Shown: positions 1 to 7,856, numbered from the stretch's first letter. The stretch: DNA of 24,823 nucleotides from Promethearchaeia archaeon (GCA_029856295.1 JAHQWS010000262.1:1-24823); one strand, 5' to 3'. Notes: generated from the letters alone by a model not told the origin. A program made the numbers and translations.

Positions 1-178
1 GATTAATATAATTAGGATCTACGCCTCCAAGTTGCAATTTTATATAATTTGTAACATTTTCGTTTTTTTTTCTATACACAAAGTATAGGAATTAATCATA
101 TTTACATAAAAAAATTAAAAAATTCTCAAAATTAAACACATAGTAGAAATTCAATAATATTGGATTAAAATTAAAAAC

Positions 179-185
179 TATAAAA
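179..185 (+). promoter_or_regulatory. Candidate TATA box for the LRR gene
   Basis: TATAAAA lies 53 bases before the ATG at 238 in very AT-rich DNA. An archaeal TATA box usually sits about 25 bases before the transcription start, which would put the start near 206-212 and leave a short leader. I see no strong ribosome-binding site in that leader. The A/T richness makes chance matches common, so this is tentative. Confidence 0.3.
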
Positions 186-237
186 TAGTGTTTGTCTAAT
201 ATAAACAGTGCGAATTTTTTTAAATTAATTAAGTAAG

Positions 238-1431
238 ATGGAAATAATAGAATATAAAAATAAAAAGATTGCCATAATCGATGGAAGTTTACATTTACAA
301 GGATTAGGTATCGATGACATCGATGATATTAAGGGACTTGAGAAAATGAGGAACCTTGAAGGATTATATCTTTATGCGAATCAAATTAAAGAAATAAAAG
401 GTCTTAGTTCCTTAGAGAATCTCAGGGTCTTACTATTGCATTACAACCAAATTACAGAAATTAAGGGCTTAGAAAACCTGAAAAAATTGGAAGTCTTGAA
501 CATACTCGGAAACGAGATCGTCCATATTAGAGGTCTTGAAAACCTTACGAATTTAAAAATCTTAAATCTGAGCGAAAATCTAATTACAGAAATACAAGGG
601 TTATCAAATCTAAGAAATTTAGAACAGCTTTACCTGAATAAGAATCGTATTACACAAATTGATGGACTTAAAAAACTGTACAAATTACGATTATTCTTTA
701 TAAAAGAAAATCCAATTTCCAAAGATTTATTAGAAAGTTTAGGAGGTTTAACCCCCGACGGCAGAGCAAACAGCACGCGAAAGTTTGTGGATTATTGTAA
801 TAAATTGGACGATGATATTAAAATTGAACTCATTTTAGATCCGATTCCTATGGCCTCATTTGAAGGGGAATTAAGGGAAACTCAAATTGAAGTAAATGAA
901 ACTGCAATACTAAACAAAGAAAAAATTACTGCAAACTTGGCAAAAATTCCTAAATTAGCGGGAGAACACAAATATCTGGAGACATTTGAATTATTGGAAA
1001 AATCGAAAGATTTAGCAATCGAAAACGAGTTCTACGAGCTTGCGGATGATATATATGTAAAAATCCAAGATATTAAATTTCAAAGAACAAATTTTCACAT
1101 AGATAATGCATTAATGGCGTTTAAAAACACTACAATGTGCACAATATACGATATTAGTGAATATTTGAGCTTACAATTACCAGACTTTAATATGAATGAG
1201 AGGAAATTAAAACTCAAGGTATTATCTCGAATAAATTCTTTAAATATGAAAGCAACTTTACATGAAGATTCTATTATTTTTAAGGAATATCATGTAAGCC
1301 AGCAAATGTTGGAAGATATCTCAGACAAAAGCTATTCTTATAATAAAAAAGAATGTATATACTGCGGCGAAAATATAGATGACGAAGCGAAAATTTGTCC
1401 GATCTGTGGAATTGACCAGGAAGAACGTTAA
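238..1431 (+). CDS. SDS22-type leucine-rich-repeat protein with C-terminal zinc ribbon
   Basis: The 397-residue product opens with a short cap and then about six 22-residue leucine-rich repeats of the SDS22 type (residues about 31-160; recurring pattern IxGLxxLxxLxxLxLxxNxI). A repeat-capping segment follows (about 160-190, FVDYCNKL). The middle is helical (about 235-290) and runs into a stretch that could be a winged helix (about 290-350). The protein ends in a CxxC...CxxC zinc ribbon (C373, C376, C387, C390). There is no signal peptide or membrane segment, so it should be a cytosolic protein-protein interaction or adaptor protein. Such LRR proteins are abundant in Asgard archaea. The partner and function are unknown. 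It stands alone on the plus strand, convergent with the cold-shock gene. The LRR and zinc-ribbon calls are firm; the winged-helix reading is inference. Confidence 0.85.
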   Translation: MEIIEYKNKKIAIIDGSLHLQGLGIDDIDDIKGLEKMRNLEGLYLYANQIKEIKGLSSLENLRVLLLHYNQITEIKGLENLKKLEVLNILGNEIVHIRGLENLTNLKILNLSENLITEIQGLSNLRNLEQLYLNKNRITQIDGLKKLYKLRLFFIKENPISKDLLESLGGLTPDGRANSTRKFVDYCNKLDDDIKIELILDPIPMASFEGELRETQIEVNETAILNKEKITANLAKIPKLAGEHKYLETFELLEKSKDLAIENEFYELADDIYVKIQDIKFQRTNFHIDNALMAFKNTTMCTIYDISEYLSLQLPDFNMNERKLKLKVLSRINSLNMKATLHEDSIIFKEYHVSQQMLEDISDKSYSYNKKECIYCGENIDDEAKICPICGIDQEER

Positions 1432-1615
1432 ATTTCATGATTAAACGTTAGGGTAAATCCATTCTAAAAATAATTAAAAAAAAAATGGAATCTGTAAGAA
1501 GTATTAAAAACTACGAAAAAAGAGAAAGAATTCTTTATTTACTTGTTTTATATGCTTCGAAACACTCCTTATATTAAATTTATTAAACCTATCTTCCATT
1601 TATCTTTTTTATTAA

Positions 1616-1867
1616 TTAATAAAAAGATTTCCGGCCACGAGTATTCTGTCGAGGTCCTTTTTCGACTATCGCAACATTACTAGCTTGGGGACCTTTTTGC
1701 CCATCGACTACATCAAACTCTACGATATCGCCCTCGTAGATGGTTTTAAAATCATCTTTTTCTCCTTGAATAGCGGAGAAGTGAACAAAAACATCTGCCG
1801 AACTATCATCAGGTGTAATAAATCCAAAGCCTTTATTACTATTAAACCATTTAACTGTTCCTTTCAT
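1616..1867 (-). CDS. Cold-shock domain (CspA-type) nucleic-acid-binding protein
   Basis: The 83-residue protein is one OB-fold cold-shock domain. RNP1 (KGFGFI, residues 12-17) and RNP2 (VFVHF, about 26-30) are intact, and the opening MKGTVKWFN is the family consensus minus one residue. It should bind single-stranded RNA or DNA and act as an RNA chaperone. The tail is basic (KGPRQNTRGRK), which may add RNA affinity. The start is unusual. A 17-bp tandem duplication places a second ATG 20 bases upstream (1885-1887), which opens a seven-codon ORF, MVKGTVK, ending in TGA. That TGA overlaps this gene's ATG in an ATGA junction. The ancestral start was probably the upstream MVKGTVKWFN form. The gene is monocistronic and convergent with the LRR gene. 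Confidence 0.93.
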   Translation of the reverse strand: MKGTVKWFNSNKGFGFITPDDSSADVFVHFSAIQGEKDDFKTIYEGDIVEFDVVDGQKGPQASNVAIVEKGPRQNTRGRKSFY

Positions 1868-1881
1868 TTAACTGTTCCTTT
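1848..1881 (-). repeat. 17-bp tandem duplication over the cold-shock gene start
   Basis: Two perfect adjacent copies of AAAGGAACAGTTAAATG (minus-strand reading) occupy 1865-1881 and 1848-1864. Because 17 is not a multiple of three, the upstream reading frame now stops at TGA (1864-1866), while the second copy supplies a fresh ATG at 1865-1867. The upstream copy also places AAAGGA eight bases before that ATG, where a Shine-Dalgarno site would sit. Confidence 0.95.
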
Positions 1882-1887
1882 TACCAT

Positions 1888-2179
1888 TTTCAAAACTTAA
1901 CTATAAATTTTGATACATAGTTGAAAAATGTACCAATTAATGAAATTAAGGATTCTCTTGTAATAAAATTTTTGTTTCTATATTTTAGAGGGCGGAGAGT
2001 TTATTCGACCTATTTCAATTTTTCAGAAAATTTTACCCTTTCAGTTGCCATTTAATCTTCTTTATACTTTTTCCCATCTATGAAACAGCATTTCTTTTAA
2101 AGAATAATCATAGTCAGTACAATAATTAACAAAAATTTATAAAAAGATACTGCGATTTAAAAATAACTTTAATTCAATC
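1888..2179. other. Intergenic region without a recognised gene
   Basis: This gap between the cold-shock gene start and the sulfatase stop is AT-rich and stop-dense in all frames. The only compositional break is a short GC-richer patch near 1989-2010 (agggcggagag). I found no RNA gene or protein remnant in it. Confidence 0.5.
1900..1909 (-). promoter_or_regulatory. Candidate TATA region for the cold-shock gene
   Basis: On the minus strand AAATTTATAG lies about 15-25 bases before the upstream ATG (1885-1887). At archaeal spacing, transcription would start at or just inside the duplicated segment, giving a leaderless or nearly leaderless message. AT-rich context makes this weak. Confidence 0.25.
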
Positions 2180-3685
2180 CTAAAATCTCATGTCTGTTTC
2201 AAAAGGAACTACATCACATGTCTCGACATACCAAGTAAGTAGTTTTTCTTTTAAGCTGGAAAGAATCTCGCTATAAGCGGGATCATCAATAATATTATTT
2301 AATTCTTCTGGATCTTTATTTAAATCATACAGCTCATCCTGCTCATAAAGACGTCGAACATACTTAAAATCCTGTGTCCTACACATAGTTGCTTTACCAT
2401 GATAGGGGCTCTCATCAGTTGTTTGAAGGGCAACCCGTGGCCAATATAGACCACTTGGTCTTTGCCCTGACTTTGATTCTTTTTCCATGGCGTGTTCTTC
2501 CCCATAGAGCCGACCTCCTTCACAAAAAACTGCATCTCTATGTATTTCAGTTTCTCCTTTAAGTAAAGGTAATAAATTCTTACCAAAATGAGAATAGCCG
2601 GGCTCTATGCCAGTGAGAGCATAAACCGTAGCAGAAAAATCAACTAACTCAACCATGGCATTACACACACGCGATTTAGCAGGAATATTTTTAGGGGGTT
2701 TAATGATAAAAGGAACATTTGTAAGACAATCTTCAAATGTATTTTGGGTTTTTTCAACCAGTCCGTAGTCACCTGTGAAATCGCCATGATCCGAAAAAAA
2801 GAATATTGCGCTATCATCATAATAGCCTGCTTTTTTTAATTCCTCCATTACTAATCCAAATTGATGATCCAAGCGCGCACACATCCCATAATAGGTTGCA
2901 CGTAGCTCATTCCAACGATGCTCAGTCCATGCTTGGAGCTTTTGTCGTTCATAGATACCTTTTAAAAGAGAGGGTTTAGTAGTCCAATCTTGTGGTGTTT
3001 TCTTCCGGGAGGGAAGTGCTTTACGATTTATTTTACTATACCATGGTTCTTCAATACCATATGGTGGATGTGGATTCGCAAGTGCTAGATAAATGCAAAG
3101 AGGTTTTTCGCCTTTATAATTCCGAATAAAATCAATTACTCCTAAAATCATGGCCCAATCAAAATCGAAATAGATATCATCCCCCATCGTGTCTAGCTTA
3201 CCAGCAAAAAAACTGTAATACGTATCGCTGTCGGGTTTTCCTCGCCATTTTTTCGCTGACGTGTGTAGATTTGGTTTCCATTTATGACCCCATCGAGCAA
3301 TATCTTCTTTTGAAGGCCAATATTGTATATCACAAACCTCCTTTGGATCTTGTCTTGCAGGAATAAGGTCATTTCTAAAACCCCACCAAACAAAGTAGCC
3401 ATTATCTTTAAGAATTTTTAATAAGTTAGGCTCACCGTGATCATGATGAAGCATGTGAAACATTGTTCGGTGCCCTCTTACGTGTGGATACCACCCTGTC
3501 ATGAAGCTACACCTGCTGGGAGTACATACGGGATTCTGACAAAAGGCGTTACTAAAGGACACGCCCTCATTTTTAGCAAGCTGGTCAAGATGAGGAGTTT
3601 CCGCCGCAAGGTTTCCTAAATGTCCTAAAACATCCCCTCGCCATTCGTCTACATTAAAGATGATAATATGTGGCTTTTCACTCAT
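2180..3685 (-). CDS. Cysteine-type sulfatase (alkaline phosphatase superfamily)
   Basis: The 501-residue product hydrolyses sulfate esters. The sulfatase signature is CTPSR (C54-R58) followed by CSFMTG; C54 would be oxidised to formylglycine. Metal ligands are visible in the first strand (VDEWRGD, D13/E14) and in SDHGD (D299/H300). Length is normal for the family. The protein starts straight into the first core strand with no signal peptide, so it should be cytosolic. A Shine-Dalgarno GGAGAT (3695-3700) precedes the ATG. The alpha/beta hydrolase gene ends 33 bases upstream on the same strand, which suggests a two-gene operon. Candidate substrates are sulfated sugars or aryl sulfates; the sequence does not decide. 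Some members of this fold are phosphodiesterases or phosphonate hydrolases, but CxPSR favours a sulfatase. No formylglycine-generating enzyme is in the window. Confidence 0.9.
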   Translation of the reverse strand: MSEKPHIIIFNVDEWRGDVLGHLGNLAAETPHLDQLAKNEGVSFSNAFCQNPVCTPSRCSFMTGWYPHVRGHRTMFHMLHHDHGEPNLLKILKDNGYFVWWGFRNDLIPARQDPKEVCDIQYWPSKEDIARWGHKWKPNLHTSAKKWRGKPDSDTYYSFFAGKLDTMGDDIYFDFDWAMILGVIDFIRNYKGEKPLCIYLALANPHPPYGIEEPWYSKINRKALPSRKKTPQDWTTKPSLLKGIYERQKLQAWTEHRWNELRATYYGMCARLDHQFGLVMEELKKAGYYDDSAIFFFSDHGDFTGDYGLVEKTQNTFEDCLTNVPFIIKPPKNIPAKSRVCNAMVELVDFSATVYALTGIEPGYSHFGKNLLPLLKGETEIHRDAVFCEGGRLYGEEHAMEKESKSGQRPSGLYWPRVALQTTDESPYHGKATMCRTQDFKYVRRLYEQDELYDLNKDPEELNNIIDDPAYSEILSSLKEKLLTWYVETCDVVPFETDMRF

Positions 3686-3718
3686 TATGTTCTAATCTCC
3701 TATGGACTATAATATTTT

Positions 3719-4486
3719 TTACAGATAATTTTTTAACCAATTAGTTGTTACTTCAATAAATTCTGTTAAAAGTGCTCCATCAAAGTCATGACCTGCTTTA
3801 TCAATCTCAATAAGCTTATGATGGTCATCTTGTGGCAAATATTTGAACGCTTCTCGCGTATTTCGAGGTCTAACTGTTCTATCTTTTGTTCCTTGGACAA
3901 TTAACGCTGGAGTAGCGAGTTTTTGAAGATAAATGCTAGGATCATACTTAGAAAGATCTTCCACAAATGTGTTATTAATTTTAATAGGCTCCCCATTTCC
4001 AGAGGAAGGTAATACGAGCGGCTTTCTTTTCAAATTTTCTTGAGCTCGAGGTGAAAACATGTTTTTTAAATGAAAGGCTGGTGCCCAAAATACTAAGGTT
4101 TTAAATTCAGGAAGGTTCGCAAATAATAAAGTAAGTCCTCCAAATGAAAGACCAATTGCAGCTATCCAAGAATAACCTTGTTCCTTCGCCCAGCCATAGA
4201 CATCTTCGAGATCCATAGCCTGTTTCGATAACGTGATAAATTCACGCTCATTCTCACCAGAACCGGAAAAATCGAAAATTAACGCATCAAATCCTGCCTC
4301 ATTTAAAGCTTTCGCGGTCGTGGGAAAACGTCCCCATTCATATTTATCCCCCGTAAATCCATGACAAATTATAACAAAAGGAAGCCTTTTACCATCTTCG
4401 GAGGAATGTTCTCCTCGACTTAAATAGTGGACCGCATGTAGGTTACCACCAACCCTTCGGGCAATAACAATTTTTTTTTCACTCAT
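3719..4486 (-). CDS. Alpha/beta hydrolase (esterase/peptidase-like)
   Basis: The 255-residue protein has the complete alpha/beta hydrolase set: oxyanion motif HGF (42-44), nucleophile elbow GLSFGG (S114), acid in GTKDRTV (D202) and histidine in AGHDF (H233). The helical cap is short. It lacks a signal peptide, so it is a cytosolic serine hydrolase. The FSGSGEN segment after strand 4 and the general layout resemble acyl esterases of the BAAT/dienelactone-hydrolase type. It lies 33 bases before the sulfatase gene on the same strand and is probably the first gene of that operon, so it may remove acyl groups from the same substrate (inference). No Shine-Dalgarno site is evident before the ATG, consistent with leaderless translation. 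Confidence 0.88.
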   Translation of the reverse strand: MSEKKIVIARRVGGNLHAVHYLSRGEHSSEDGKRLPFVIICHGFTGDKYEWGRFPTTAKALNEAGFDALIFDFSGSGENEREFITLSKQAMDLEDVYGWAKEQGYSWIAAIGLSFGGLTLLFANLPEFKTLVFWAPAFHLKNMFSPRAQENLKRKPLVLPSSGNGEPIKINNTFVEDLSKYDPSIYLQKLATPALIVQGTKDRTVRPRNTREAFKYLPQDDHHKLIEIDKAGHDFDGALLTEFIEVTTNWLKNYL

Positions 4487-4565
4487 AATAGTTTATTGAT
4501 GGTTTGTCTTTAAAAATCAATTTGACGTAATTTGTAATTAGAATTTATGGGTAAAAAATCTTTTC

Positions 4566-4910
4566 TTAATAATCTGTAAAATGCCATAAATAAATATCAA
4601 GATTAATCGAGCCATCCTCTTCAAAAATAATATCTTCTTGTTCCAATAGTTTTTTTTGGATTCCATATCCACGATCAGGGGGCAGTTAAATACGTCCCTT
4701 ATTATTTATTACCCTATGCCATGGTAAACTGTCTTTTCTTGAACTAGAATGTAATATCCAAGCTACTTGCCGTGCAGCTCGTGGATTCCTTGCATAAGTG
4801 GCAATTTGACCATACATGGCAACTTTTCCATGAGGAATCTGCTTTATGTGCTCTTTGACTCTTTCGGAAAAAGAATAATTCATGTTCTTTGCAATGATTT
4901 TATTCTCCAA
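4566..4910 (-). pseudogene. Alkyltransferase-like (ATL) DNA-repair protein, interrupted by a nonsense codon
   Basis: The reading frame matches the DNA-binding domain of O6-alkylguanine-DNA alkyltransferase: IPHGKVAMYGQIA, a helix-turn-helix with the arginine finger (NPRAARQVAW) and PWHRVI. In the active-site motif tryptophan replaces the catalytic cysteine of PCHRV. That is the hallmark of alkyltransferase-like proteins, which bind O6-alkylguanine lesions and flag them for excision repair without removing the alkyl group. The first 74 codons end at TAA (4686-4688) just after GRI. The same frame then continues for 39 more codons of family-like sequence (LPPDRGYGIQKKLL, then EEDGSINLDIYLW) to a TAA at 4566-4568. 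A one-base change from TCA (Ser) to TAA would explain this. The start is TTG at 4910; ATG at 4881-4883 is an alternative. Confidence 0.85.
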
Positions 4911-5091
4911 AATAGAATATAATTAACTTTTTAAAATGATTTTATAAACGAGTGTGATTTTAAAGATATTGAGATTTTTTCTAGTTTAGAAAATAAAAAC
5001 CTATTTCAGATGATTGAGTGAATTGTTCCCTCTGGTAAAATCTTATAAATATCGATAAAACAAAAACATATAATTTCTATCATCATTTTTT

Positions 5092-6570
5092 TTATGATAA
5101 ATAATTCTCGTTTCTATCGAGAATATCTTTAACTAAATGCTCTCTTCCTGTTTTCTTCAATCTTTTGATATAACTGTTTAAATCACGTCTTACATGCTCC
5201 GGTCCTCCCTCTCTTATAACAGTCCACATGGGGTCAATATCGGAAGATGATGTTATCATCATTTCTTTATGCCACTCGTCTAGATATGTTAATCCCATAC
5301 CAACAATTTCAGGTTTTTCGACGGCGAGATTTTTGGTCATATGAAAATCATTTTCATAATCAAAAAGCATAATCTCTGGATAATTTTTAAGGCCTGTATG
5401 ATACGTTCGAATGAGTGTCCAGTTGCCAAATCTAACGGTACGCTGACAACTCAACGCATTTTGGCTTACTACTAAATAATCTCTTCCAAATTTTTCTTTA
5501 TTTTCAATTTTTTTATAAAAACTTTTTCCATCCCAGAATTCAGGTACTTTTTGTCCAACTCCCTCTAAAATGGTAGCAGCTATATCTGTTTGGTAAATTA
5601 ATGAGCTGTATTTTTTATTCCAATCTTTTCCAGGCCACTTAATTATCATTGGAATACGGTTGACTATATGGCAAGCGGTTGCATGATCCCCATAGACATT
5701 TAATTCACCCTGACTTTCCCCATGATCAGAGCTAATCATGATAAGAGTATCATCATATATTTCTAAATCTTTAAGTATTCCAACTATCCTCCCTACCAAT
5801 TCATCAGCATACCTAATGCCTATATCATAACCATCGATCCATTTCTTATAGTCCTCTAAATTTTTAATGTTTAAGACACCTGATCTTGGAAAATGTCTAC
5901 TCATATATTTAGCTTCCGCACGATAACCAAAACCCCATAGATCTCCTGCTGAATGCCATCCATAACTTTCTCTATGCTTGTCTATAATATCTTGAGTAAT
6001 CCAGGATGGAGGAGGATCGTCTTCAAATGGATTTTCGAAATCTAAAGGCGTGCGATAAGGGGTATGGGGGTCCCAAGTATTTATATGTAGAAACCAATTA
6101 TCATTATTACCATTACTTTTTAACCAATTTTCTGCATAAGGGATAACATTATCTGCTATTTCCATTCCCCTCAAGCCGGGATTATATGTCTCTTTCCAAC
6201 CAGCATTAAACCAATATGCGGAATGTCTCTCGGCAAAAGGAGAAATAGAAACCGGATAATATCTGGATCTTCTTAGCATGCTTATCCATGATCGATCTTT
6301 AAAATAATCTTCAAAACCTCTTTCTAAACCAGTTAAACGCATATCTCCTGCGGTTCCACCATGCCCAACTATACCCGTATGAATTCCAAATTGTCCCGTG
6401 AAAAATGCCGCCCTAGAAGGTAAACATGGCACATCAGACGCATAACATTCAGAAAAAATTGTCCCTTCTTTAGCGATTTTATCAATATTAGGTGAAGTAT
6501 TGCGTTGATATCCATAACATCCTAAGTGATCTGCCCTAAGTGTGTCAATATCAATGTATATAATTCTCAT
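5092..6570 (-). CDS. Cysteine-type sulfatase (alkaline phosphatase superfamily)
   Basis: The 492-residue product belongs to the sulfatase family. The first strand reads YIDIDTLRADHLGCYGY with metal-binding aspartates at its end. The signature CLPSR (C49-R53) plus AAFFTGQ follows, and SDHGES (D282/H283) supplies further metal ligands. The start is direct, with no signal peptide, so the protein is expected to be cytosolic. It differs from the first sulfatase almost everywhere outside the motifs, so the two probably act on different linkages rather than being recent copies. AAGGT lies a few bases before the ATG as a ribosome-binding site. It is preceded by the divergent alpha/beta hydrolase gene (6744-7568), so both could share the 6571-6743 control region. 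It needs a formylglycine-generating enzyme or anSME encoded elsewhere. Substrate unknown. Confidence 0.9.
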   Translation of the reverse strand: MRIIYIDIDTLRADHLGCYGYQRNTSPNIDKIAKEGTIFSECYASDVPCLPSRAAFFTGQFGIHTGIVGHGGTAGDMRLTGLERGFEDYFKDRSWISMLRRSRYYPVSISPFAERHSAYWFNAGWKETYNPGLRGMEIADNVIPYAENWLKSNGNNDNWFLHINTWDPHTPYRTPLDFENPFEDDPPPSWITQDIIDKHRESYGWHSAGDLWGFGYRAEAKYMSRHFPRSGVLNIKNLEDYKKWIDGYDIGIRYADELVGRIVGILKDLEIYDDTLIMISSDHGESQGELNVYGDHATACHIVNRIPMIIKWPGKDWNKKYSSLIYQTDIAATILEGVGQKVPEFWDGKSFYKKIENKEKFGRDYLVVSQNALSCQRTVRFGNWTLIRTYHTGLKNYPEIMLFDYENDFHMTKNLAVEKPEIVGMGLTYLDEWHKEMMITSSSDIDPMWTVIREGGPEHVRRDLNSYIKRLKKTGREHLVKDILDRNENYLS

Positions 6571-6731
6571 TAAATTTACCTTTTTAAATCGAATATTTTA
6601 GATTCACATATTATTATTATTATTTAATAATTGCGAATTTACTTACTATTAATTTTTTCATTTTTTATTTCTTTAAAAAGAAGATTTAAATGAATTCAGA
6701 AACATAAATTCTATTATAATACCATAAAATT

Positions 6732-6740
6732 AAGGTGATC
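6732..6740 (+). promoter_or_regulatory. Strong Shine-Dalgarno site that points to an ATA start
   Basis: AAGGTGATC is an unbroken match to the complement of the archaeal 16S rRNA 3' end. Its GGTG core ends six bases before the ATA at 6744-6746, which is normal spacing. It lies 42 bases before the first in-frame ATG (6783), too far to serve that codon. Confidence 0.75.
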
Positions 6741-6743
6741 TAA

Positions 6744-7568
6744 ATACCAATTTTCAGACATGGAGAAATTGACATCAATTATATGAAAAAAGGCAAAGGG
6801 GAACCACTTGCATTAGTTCAAGGTTGGGCTACAACTCTTGAAGGGTGGGCTTTTCAAACTGCATTTTTTAGACGTAAAATGACGGTCATAGCATTGGATA
6901 ATCGGGGAGTCGGTGGTAGTTCCAGACCAAATTATCCTTACTCGATGGATATGTTTGTGGATGAGACTAAGGCATTGCTTGACTCTATAGGTGTCCAACA
7001 AAAGATTCATTTGTGCGGTATCAGCATGGGCGGAATGATTGCTCTGAATTTTGTTTTAAAATACCCTGATATGGTTAAAACTTTAATTTTACTATCTACT
7101 ACGGCGTATTATAGAGAAGAATTTGCCCAACCAATAATGGAAGAATATAGAGTAATCATGCAAGATTTAGATTTAGAAAAAGGATTTAAAAGAAAACTTG
7201 ATTTAATGTTTTCTGAATCTTTTATTAGAAGAGTAAACGAAGATGAAGTGCTGCGTAATACACTTTTCGATACATTAATGATAAAAAGCGCGAGTAATGT
7301 GAGCTGGCAAGATTTAGAAAACCGAGGTGCGGCATTAATGGCTCATGATGCCCGTGAGAGCTTGCAGGATATCACTCAACCTACTTTAATAATGCATGGT
7401 ACAGTTGACAAATTTATTCCTTTAGAGGACGCGTATCTCTTGGATGAGAAAATTCCTAATTCTAAATTAATCACTCTTGAGGGTTTCGGGCACGGAAGCA
7501 TATTAATTGAGGATGCTGAAAAAGTTAATAATCTAATATGGAATTTCATACAAGAGCATTTAGAGTGA
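6744..7568 (+). CDS. Alpha/beta hydrolase, probably starting at a non-standard ATA codon
   Basis: This is a serine hydrolase of the proline iminopeptidase/haloperoxidase-like type: QGW oxyanion region, nucleophile elbow CGISMGGM, acid in GTVDKFIP, histidine in GFGHGS. It is 261 residues from the first ATG (6783). The frame upstream of that ATG encodes PIFRHGEIDINY, which is the normal first strand of the family. The only codon that can start it is ATA at 6744-6746, preceded in frame by TAA and placed correctly behind AAGGTGATC. I therefore take the gene as 274 residues with an ATA start, most simply a G-to-A change in an ancestral ATG (or a sequencing error). Initiation at 6783 would remove strand 1 and lacks a ribosome-binding site. 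It is divergent from the sulfatase gene at 5092-6570. Substrate unknown; no signal peptide. Confidence 0.85.
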   Translation: MPIFRHGEIDINYMKKGKGEPLALVQGWATTLEGWAFQTAFFRRKMTVIALDNRGVGGSSRPNYPYSMDMFVDETKALLDSIGVQQKIHLCGISMGGMIALNFVLKYPDMVKTLILLSTTAYYREEFAQPIMEEYRVIMQDLDLEKGFKRKLDLMFSESFIRRVNEDEVLRNTLFDTLMIKSASNVSWQDLENRGAALMAHDARESLQDITQPTLIMHGTVDKFIPLEDAYLLDEKIPNSKLITLEGFGHGSILIEDAEKVNNLIWNFIQEHLE

Positions 7569-7615
7569 AAGAATCTTCGTTAGCATTTTTTCAATTTTAA
7601 TATATAATTTCTTAA

Positions 7616-7768
7616 TCAGTGACACAATTCCTTCGCGATGTCTGGCTCTTGATCTGCTAAATTATTTAATTGAAACTGGTCCTTTTTTCGATTATATAAC
7701 TCATCAGTTTTGGGCACTTCAGGAATGGCTCCTGGGGCACATGTCCAAATACTCGTATTTTCCCACAT
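7616..7768 (-). pseudogene. Sulfatase C-terminal remnant
   Basis: A 50-codon minus-strand frame (ATG 7766-7768, TGA 7616-7618) contains TDELYNRKKDQFQLNNLADQ followed by EPDIAKEL. That is the conserved tail of many sulfatases (ELYDLxxDPxQLNNLA...). The intact sulfatase at 2180-3685 has the matching ELYDLNKDPEELNNI. Nothing of the catalytic N-terminal domain is found upstream; the frame stays open only about nine codons before the ATG, to a TGA. It is therefore the last trace of a third sulfatase gene, with a DP-to-DQ change in the motif. It sits between the alpha/beta hydrolase and the MFS transporter. Confidence 0.75.
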
Positions 7769-7856
7769 GTTTATACCTTTGTTTAAGAGTATCAATCAAA
7801 TGCTTGATAAAAGTATTAAATAAAATAAAAAAAATTAGAATTTGTAGGTTACAATT

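Noticed and set aside
1864..1866. TGA in the cold-shock upstream ORF as a selenocysteine codon
   Set aside because: The frame after this TGA does not continue the protein; the 17-bp duplication explains it fully.
4686..4688. Readthrough or recoding at the internal TAA of the ATL gene
   Set aside because: Known archaeal recoding uses TAG (pyrrolysine) or TGA (selenocysteine), not TAA, and no recoding structure is seen. A plain nonsense mutation is simpler.
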